Position numbers and translations under genes: made by a program
DNA from: Halorubrum sp. BV1
GTDB lineage: Archaea > Halobacteriota > Halobacteria > Halobacteriales > Haloferacaceae
Assembly: GCF_000746205.1 (NCBI RefSeq)
Contig: NZ_JQKV01000002.1
Coordinates: 434,001 to 498,000, forward strand
Reading direction: 5' to 3'
DNA: 64,000 bases
Notes under the pieces: generated by a model
What the model saw: only the letters and a program-made list of their open reading frames with translations
Told to the model about the DNA's origin: nothing
Database searches by the model: none
In this document: positions 59,140-64,000 of the stretch, piece by piece
How the letters are laid out: every line of letters begins with the position of its first letter
How positions within the stretch are numbered: position 1 is the first letter of the stretch

Positions 59140-60375
59140 ATGATCGACATCACGCGCCGACTGGCGCTCCGCGGCGTCGCGGCTGGAGGAGTCTGCGCGT
59201 TCGCCGGGTGCGGAGGCGGCGACGGCGGCGACGGGAGCGACGGTAATGACGGCGGTTCTGGCGGCGGGACCGACGGCAGCGACCGCAGCGACGCCCAGCC
59301 CCCGATCGAGACCGTTCGACAGGTCGAGACGCCGCTCTCCGGGCCGGCGTGGGACCGCAGATCGCGACGAGGGTTCTGTACGCGCATCGCGGCCGAAGCG
59401 GACGCAGGGTGGCTGCTCGCCGACGCCTCCGAGGAGACGCGCGAGTTCATCTCGGAGACCGACTTCGAGCGCGCCGTCGTCGTGTACGTCGAGTCGGTCG
59501 GGCCCACGACGTGTCACGACGAGCTGTCGTTCGCCGACGTCGACGTCGAAGACGGAGTGGTTTCCGCGAGCGTACGGGTCGAAGACACCTCGGCGGCGAA
59601 CGAGGGATGCGGACAGGCGATCACCTATCCGGCCGCGATGGTGCGTGTCGAGTCCGACCCCCGCCCGGAGTCGGTGCAGTTGCAGGTCACCGACGGCTGG
59701 GGTGAGACGGGAACGGTGCGCGACGACGGCGTGATCGATCCCGAGACGCTGCCCGGCGTCGTTCGCCCGGACGGTGAACCGAACGCGATTCCCGCCTCGT
59801 TCGACTGCGAGGTGGCGGGGTTCGAGCGACATCCGCAGGTCTACGAGGGCGCGGTCAACTGGGGCGGCGGAGCCGGCCTCGACGGTGACGGCTCCGACAG
59901 CGGCGATGATGCGACCGACGACGCTGCGGGTCCGCTCGCGCTACGGATCGTGACCGCAGCCGACGAGCGTGGTGACGACGACAGCACCGACGACGAGTCG
60001 AGAGACGACTCCCGCTCCGACGGCGAGCCGCTCGCCCGCGGCGATCCGTTCCGGATCGAACTGACGAACGTTTCCGGCCGTTCGGCGTACGTCGGCAATC
60101 AGGGCAAGTACAACCTCGAAGTTCGCACGGCGGACGGCTGGACGGAGGTCCGAGGGACAGACGGCGAGGCACTGTTCGGGTACACGGACGAGGCGATCGG
60201 CGTCGAACCGGGCGAGACGCTCGCGTGGGAGTTCGAGATGACGGAGTCGGGGCTGGTCGAGGGGGGACCACACGCCGACGCCCTCCGCGTCTGTCCCGAC
60301 CTCGTGGCCGGTCGATACCGGTTCGTCTTCTGGGGCGGCGACGACCTCGCCGTCGCGTTCGACTACGTCGGCTGA
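59140..60375 (+). CDS. Secreted lipoprotein with Tat signal, unknown function
   Basis: A 411-residue protein. MIDITRRLALRGVAAGGVCAFAGC carries a twin arginine and a lipobox cysteine, followed by a Gly/Asp/Ser tether. Residues about 75-200 form a domain with cysteines (RGFCTRI, PTTCHDEL, NEGCGQAI) that could form disulfides. After an acidic linker, residues about 320-411 (FRIELTNVSGRSAYVGNQGKYNLEV, GYTDEAIGVEPGETLAWEFEM) look like an immunoglobulin-like β-sandwich. I do not recognise either as a named family. Neighbours give no functional clue. The ATG at 59140 starts the signal; the longer frame is ignored. Confidence 0.75.
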   Translation: MIDITRRLALRGVAAGGVCAFAGCGGGDGGDGSDGNDGGSGGGTDGSDRSDAQPPIETVRQVETPLSGPAWDRRSRRGFCTRIAAEADAGWLLADASEETREFISETDFERAVVVYVESVGPTTCHDELSFADVDVEDGVVSASVRVEDTSAANEGCGQAITYPAAMVRVESDPRPESVQLQVTDGWGETGTVRDDGVIDPETLPGVVRPDGEPNAIPASFDCEVAGFERHPQVYEGAVNWGGGAGLDGDGSDSGDDATDDAAGPLALRIVTAADERGDDDSTDDESRDDSRSDGEPLARGDPFRIELTNVSGRSAYVGNQGKYNLEVRTADGWTEVRGTDGEALFGYTDEAIGVEPGETLAWEFEMTESGLVEGGPHADALRVCPDLVAGRYRFVFWGGDDLAVAFDYVG

Positions 60376-60442
60376 CCGACCGTCCACCGTCCGGTCGCGT
60401 CGGCCGGCGATCCGGAGCCGTCGGGCCCGAGGCCGTGGCCGA

Positions 60443-61240
60443 TCACGTCGACTCCTCGACCGCTCTCGCGGTCGCAAGCACCTCGTCGTGGAGGTCCCCG
60501 TTCGAGACGACGAGGCCGGTCGAGTCGTGTCGCCAGCGGTCGCCCTCCAGATCCGTGGCGCGACCGCCGGCCTGTCGGACGATGAACACGCCCGCGACGG
60601 AGTCCCATGGGTTCGCGCGCAGGTTCGAGACGACTCCTTCGAGCCCGCCGGCGGCGGCGGTCGACAGCACGACCTGCGCGGAGCCGAGCCGTCGCATGTC
60701 GCCGAACCGGCGGACGATCGCCTCGCAGGCCGCCGCATACTCGTCGCGGGCGTCGAACTCCCACCACAGCGTCGGGGCGACGGTGGCCCGCCGCGTCTCG
60801 CTCACATCGCTGACCGCGATCGGCTCGCCGTTGCGGTACGCGCCCTCTGCGTCGGCGGTGTAGACGTCGTCGAGGGCGGGCGCGACGACCGCGGCCGCGA
60901 CCGGTTCGCCGTCGACGACCGCCGCGACCGCCGTCGCCCACACCCGGATGTCCCTGACGTAGTTGTCCGTGCCGTCGATCGGGTCGATCACCCACGCCGC
61001 GCCCTCGGAGGGGACCGTCTTGCGTTCGTCTTCCTCCTCGCCGACGATCACGTCGTCGGGAAACGACTCCTGAATCTCCGCGATCACGGTCCGCTGCGCC
61101 GCGCGATCGGCCTCCGTCACCACGTCGACCTCGCCTTTCGTTTCGACCGCGATGTCGCTCCGGAACCGGTCGTGTGCGACCTGCGCGCCGGCCCGCGCCG
61201 CGCGCTCCGCGACCGCGGCGCGTACGTCTGCATCTGTCAT
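60443..61240 (-). CDS. Inositol-monophosphatase-family phosphatase
   Basis: A 265-residue Li+-sensitive-type sugar phosphatase. Metal ligands are Glu68/Glu69 (VGEEEDERK), Asp86 and Asp89 (WVIDPIDGTDNY), and Asp213 in NPWDSVAG. Archaeal members act on inositol-1-phosphate or fructose-1,6-bisphosphate, or both; which applies cannot be decided here. It is a single gene; the downstream neighbour is the convergent lipoprotein gene. Confidence 0.92.
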   Translation of the reverse strand: MTDADVRAAVAERAARAGAQVAHDRFRSDIAVETKGEVDVVTEADRAAQRTVIAEIQESFPDDVIVGEEEDERKTVPSEGAAWVIDPIDGTDNYVRDIRVWATAVAAVVDGEPVAAAVVAPALDDVYTADAEGAYRNGEPIAVSDVSETRRATVAPTLWWEFDARDEYAAACEAIVRRFGDMRRLGSAQVVLSTAAAGGLEGVVSNLRANPWDSVAGVFIVRQAGGRATDLEGDRWRHDSTGLVVSNGDLHDEVLATARAVEEST

Positions 61241-61374
61241 GCCGGCATTCCGCGCTCCTGACGCGTATGGCCGTCGATCCTCGGTGGGGGGAGCGCCACC
61301 GCCACACCTGTGCTACTATTAACTCAATTTCGAATCAGAGTACCTTTAAGTGGGCCGGGAGGGATGCAGAGGAC

Positions 61375-61632
61375 ATGGAACCAGAGGAAGCGGTTCGTCA
61401 GCTCGAATACGCCATCGACGCCTCGCTCGACGAGATCGGCCAGCGCGCCGCCGCCGGGTACCGACCGACCTTCGAGCGCGTCGCCGACCGAGCGGACGGA
61501 GCGGCCGTCTACGCGCTCGCGGGAGCGCTCTCGGACGAGGTCGTCGACGGCTGCTGTCCGTCCCCGGCCGAGGCGAACGCGACCGCAGAGCGCGTGCTCG
61601 ACGACTGGGCGTACACCGACGGCGGAGCCTGA
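61375..61632 (+). CDS. Small acidic protein, unknown
   Basis: An 85-residue, probably all-helical protein (AVRQLEYAIDASLDEIGQRAAAGYRPTFERVADRADG). Two adjacent cysteines (GCCPSP) stand near residue 60. A TATA-like tacctttaag (61341-61350) lies 25-34 bases upstream of the ATG. Composition and TATA spacing support a real gene; I do not recognise it. It converges with the β-CASP gene. Confidence 0.6.
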   Translation: MEPEEAVRQLEYAIDASLDEIGQRAAAGYRPTFERVADRADGAAVYALAGALSDEVVDGCCPSPAEANATAERVLDDWAYTDGGA

Positions 61633-61647
61633 TCCGCCCGACCCGTC

Positions 61648-62892
61648 TCACGCCTCGATTCGGTCTCCGAGTTCGGGCGCGCTCGCGTCGAATCCAGCGT
61701 TTTTGAGGTCGGCCGCGAACGACGCACAGCGGTCGCCGTGAACGATCGCCACCCGCGCGTCCGCGTAGTCTGCGAGGAACGACTCCAGCCCGTCTCTGTC
61801 CGCGTGCGCGGAGAAGTCGTACGACTCGACGGTGGCACTCACGGGCCTGACCCGACCGTTCAGCTCCATCCGGCCGTGGTCCTGTAGCTCTCGGCCGGGC
61901 GTTCCCTCCACCTGATAGCCGGTCAGCGTGACCGCGTTCGTCGGATTCGAGCGGACTTTGGGGAGATACGATCGAACCGGGCCGCCGGCGAGCATCCCCG
62001 ACGTGGTGACGATCAGCTCGTTGTCGCCGGCGATCCGCTCGCGCTGTCCGTCGCGTCCCGTCACGAACCGGGCCCCGCCCGTCGCTCGGCGGAATGCCTC
62101 GGGATCGCGCAGGAACGACGGGTGCTGTCGGAGCATCCGCGTCACGTCCACGCCCATCCCGTCGACGTAGGGGTGAACGTCGGCGGCGTCGGCGACCAGC
62201 AGCATCTCTTGGGTTCGCCCGATCGCGAACGCGGGCGCGACGACGGTCCCGCCCTCCCAGATCGTCGTCCGTACGCGCTCGGTCCAGCGCGTCTCGACCG
62301 CGCGCCGGTCCTCGTGGCGCACGTCGGCGTACGTCGACTCACAGACCACGATATCGGCGTCGGGTCGCGCGGTCGTCCCCGACACCAGCCGCTGGTCGTC
62401 GGTGTGAAAGTCGCCGGTGTACAGGAGGCGGGTGTCTCCGCTGTCCACAAGTACATGTGCGGAACCGGGGATGTGGCCCGCGTCGAAAAGCGTCACCTCG
62501 TACTCGCGACCGCCGGCCGCGACGGTGAACGGCTCCGCGTAGCCGTGTCGCGCCTCTACCTCGCCGAGGCGCGCAACGTGCTCCGCAGAGAAGGGACAAA
62601 GCGGGCTGGTCCCGTGGAGTTTGAGCGTGTCGCGGGCGAGGGTCCGCGCGAGTTCCGCGGTCGGCGGCGTCCAATGTATCGTCGGCCTGCGCGAGCCCTT
62701 CAACAGCGCCGGGACGGCCCCGACGTGGTCGAGGTGTCCGTGCGAGAGGACGACCGCGTCGGGCTCTGGATCACGGATCGGATACTGCGGAGGGTCGCCG
62801 GTCAACAGGCCGTAATCGAGCAGCAAGGCGTCGTCGACGAGGACGGCGCTCCGCCCGACCTCGCGGGCTCCGCCGAGAAACTCGATCTCCAT
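61648..62892 (-). CDS. β-CASP metallo-β-lactamase ribonuclease (aCPSF2-like)
   Basis: A 414-residue nuclease. Metallo-β-lactamase ligands: SHGHLDHVG (His51, His53, Asp55, His56), DAGHIPGSAH and YTGDFH. The β-CASP domain has PAFAIGRTQEML, TTSGMLAGGP and FSAHADRDGLESF (motif C histidine) with VHGD near the end. No N-terminal KH domains, so it matches the short aCPSF2 type rather than the transcription-terminating FttA (aCPSF1). It probably processes or degrades RNA as an exo- or endonuclease. Confidence 0.92.
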   Translation of the reverse strand: MEIEFLGGAREVGRSAVLVDDALLLDYGLLTGDPPQYPIRDPEPDAVVLSHGHLDHVGAVPALLKGSRRPTIHWTPPTAELARTLARDTLKLHGTSPLCPFSAEHVARLGEVEARHGYAEPFTVAAGGREYEVTLFDAGHIPGSAHVLVDSGDTRLLYTGDFHTDDQRLVSGTTARPDADIVVCESTYADVRHEDRRAVETRWTERVRTTIWEGGTVVAPAFAIGRTQEMLLVADAADVHPYVDGMGVDVTRMLRQHPSFLRDPEAFRRATGGARFVTGRDGQRERIAGDNELIVTTSGMLAGGPVRSYLPKVRSNPTNAVTLTGYQVEGTPGRELQDHGRMELNGRVRPVSATVESYDFSAHADRDGLESFLADYADARVAIVHGDRCASFAADLKNAGFDASAPELGDRIEA

Positions 62893-62964
62893 CGCCGAGG
62901 AGTAGTCGCTCTCGGCGTTAGTGTCCGTCGGTCGACGCCGGCGTGACGAGCCGGCTGCGTCGCG

Positions 62965-64000
62965 TCAGTCCAGTCGCTCCGCGGCGTCGCGCTGGACGAG
63001 GGGGTCCGCGTTCTCCGCCGGCAGCGTCACGACGTCCTCGCTCGCGAGATCGTACTCCCGGTCGTCGACGCCGAGGATCGGACCCACGTCTCGGGTGACC
63101 CTGACGGTCGTGCGGTTGTCGTGCGCGGGCGTATCGTCCCCCGGTGACCCGCCGGAGCCGCCGTCGTTGGTGCGGTCGGAACCGCGCTCTCGGTCGCCGT
63201 CTGGCGCGTCCGCGTCGGTTGCGTTCGGATTCGACTCCTCCACGCCCGGTGCGCCCGGCGGGGCGGGTTCCGGCGGTACTTCGGTCGGGACAGTGGACGC
63301 GGTCTGCTCCCCGGAGCCGTCGGCCGCGGTGTCCCGGGGAGCGTCGTCACGGGAAGCGTCGTCGTGGGACGTGTCGTCACGAGACGTCTTGGTTCCGACG
63401 ATGTCGTCCGGCGGCCGTTCTCCAGTCCCGTCGGCGGTGGTCGCTTCGGACGGGACTGCGGGAGCGCCGGCGTCGTCAGAGGCGGCGTCGTCGGTGGGGG
63501 CGTCGTCGAGCGGCGAGTCGCCGGTCGTGCCGGCGGATCCACCCATCGCCCCCGCGAGGGCGCTGGCGTCCGTGTCGTCCGATGCCGTGGCAACGTCCGA
63601 GTCCGTCGAGACGGCGGTCGAGTCCGTCGAGGCGGCGGTCGACGGGTCGGGATCAGCTGACTGCGTCGCCGGATCCGATCCGGACGACGGCGGCGCGTCG
63701 CCGGAGAGCACGTCGAGCACGCGGGACTTGTTTTGGCTGATCCGGCCGACGAGGTCGTCGAACAGCTCGCGCTCCTCCGTCGTCATCCCCTCGTCTTCAA
63801 CGGGCATGTCTGCCGCCGCGAAGGATGCGAGCTTGACGACCTTGCCGACGCGGCGCTCGTACAGGGCCTCTGCAACCTCCTCTGCGGTCTCGACCTCGTC
63901 GGACATGCGGCGCACGTCGTCGTCGGAGAACGGCTTTTCCACCTGCTCGGCGCGCCGGTCGCGGGCCGCGCGCAGGTCGGCGACGTAGGCGGCCACATCG
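62965..64000 (-). CDS. GINS complex subunit (Gins51-like), 5' end cut by window edge
   Basis: About 345 codons; the first codons are beyond the window. The start of the visible frame (DVAAYVADLRAARDRRAEQVEKPFSDDDVRRMSDEVETAEEV) through residue about 100 is the helical A domain of archaeal GINS, part of the CMG replicative helicase. A 190-residue disordered linker rich in Asp, Ser, Thr and Pro follows, then the small B domain (TTVRVTRDVGPILGVDDREYDLASEDVVTLPAENADPLVQRDAAERLD). Haloarchaeal GINS is known for such long linkers. The internal Met often predicted as a start here is a GTG inside the conserved helix, so the gene continues past 64000. Confidence 0.9.
   Translation of the reverse strand, partial: DVAAYVADLRAARDRRAEQVEKPFSDDDVRRMSDEVETAEEVAEALYERRVGKVVKLASFAAADMPVEDEGMTTEERELFDDLVGRISQNKSRVLDVLSGDAPPSSGSDPATQSADPDPSTAASTDSTAVSTDSDVATASDDTDASALAGAMGGSAGTTGDSPLDDAPTDDAASDDAGAPAVPSEATTADGTGERPPDDIVGTKTSRDDTSHDDASRDDAPRDTAADGSGEQTASTVPTEVPPEPAPPGAPGVEESNPNATDADAPDGDRERGSDRTNDGGSGGSPGDDTPAHDNRTTVRVTRDVGPILGVDDREYDLASEDVVTLPAENADPLVQRDAAERLD

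Overview
The window is chromosomal DNA from an extremely halophilic archaeon (class Halobacteria; Halorubrum or a close relative is my best guess, from overall resemblance only). The evidence is the high GC content, strongly acidic proteins, leaderless genes with TATA boxes about 25-30 bases before the start codon, an intron-containing elongator tRNA-Met, twin-arginine lipoprotein signals, an L21e/Rpb4 pair, MptA-type GTP cyclohydrolase, a β-CASP nuclease and an archaeal GINS protein. About 55 protein genes and four tRNA genes can be supported. There is no CRISPR array, no rRNA and no intact insertion sequence.

Layout. 1-10 kb: a response regulator fragment, DNA polymerase IV, a Nudix hydrolase, a CPBP membrane protease, the last codons of a lost superoxide dismutase gene, a RimK ATP-grasp/retropepsin fusion divergent from an AspA/AstE-type zinc hydrolase, a flavoprotein and a cell-surface subtilisin. 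10-16 kb: tRNA-Tyr followed by degenerate tandem copies of its 3' half, the DabAB inorganic-carbon transporter, an Lrp regulator and a UspA protein. 16-25 kb: a PfpI protein, a Sco1/SafE-like pair for copper and cytochrome oxidase assembly, tRNA-Glu, M42 and DUF2342 peptidases, a protein with valine at every fourth residue, Trm1, a BrkB-family fusion and a PAP2 phosphatase. 25-32 kb: glnA divergent from an lrp gene, pgk and gap, Hsp20 and a second RimK-type ligase. 32-34.6 kb: a multi-PAS histidine kinase with visibly lower GC than its surroundings.

34.6-50 kb: ferredoxin, GltX, a CBS protein, tRNA-Met with an 80-base intron, a DUF7115-like protein, a Cas4-like protein without nuclease residues, a LeuA/CimA-type synthase, truncated haemoglobin, tRNA-Ser, PyrE, a large PAS/GAF histidine kinase, a HAD phosphatase and a geranylgeranyl-reductase-like flavoprotein. 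50-64 kb: a TRAM protein, gluconate dehydratase (semi-phosphorylative Entner-Doudoroff pathway), the tungstate transporter TupABC, Rpb4 and L21e, MptA, a DUF255 protein, a lipoprotein, an inositol-phosphatase-family enzyme, a β-CASP ribonuclease and a 5'-truncated GINS gene.

Most of the window is housekeeping. Central carbon metabolism is represented by gnaD, gap and pgk; nitrogen assimilation by glnA with lrp; bicarbonate supply by dabBA with a nearby lrp. The best candidates for undescribed biology are the RimK-protease/zinc-hydrolase pair, the tRNA-Tyr half repeats, the valine-tetrad protein and the inactivated Cas4 relative.
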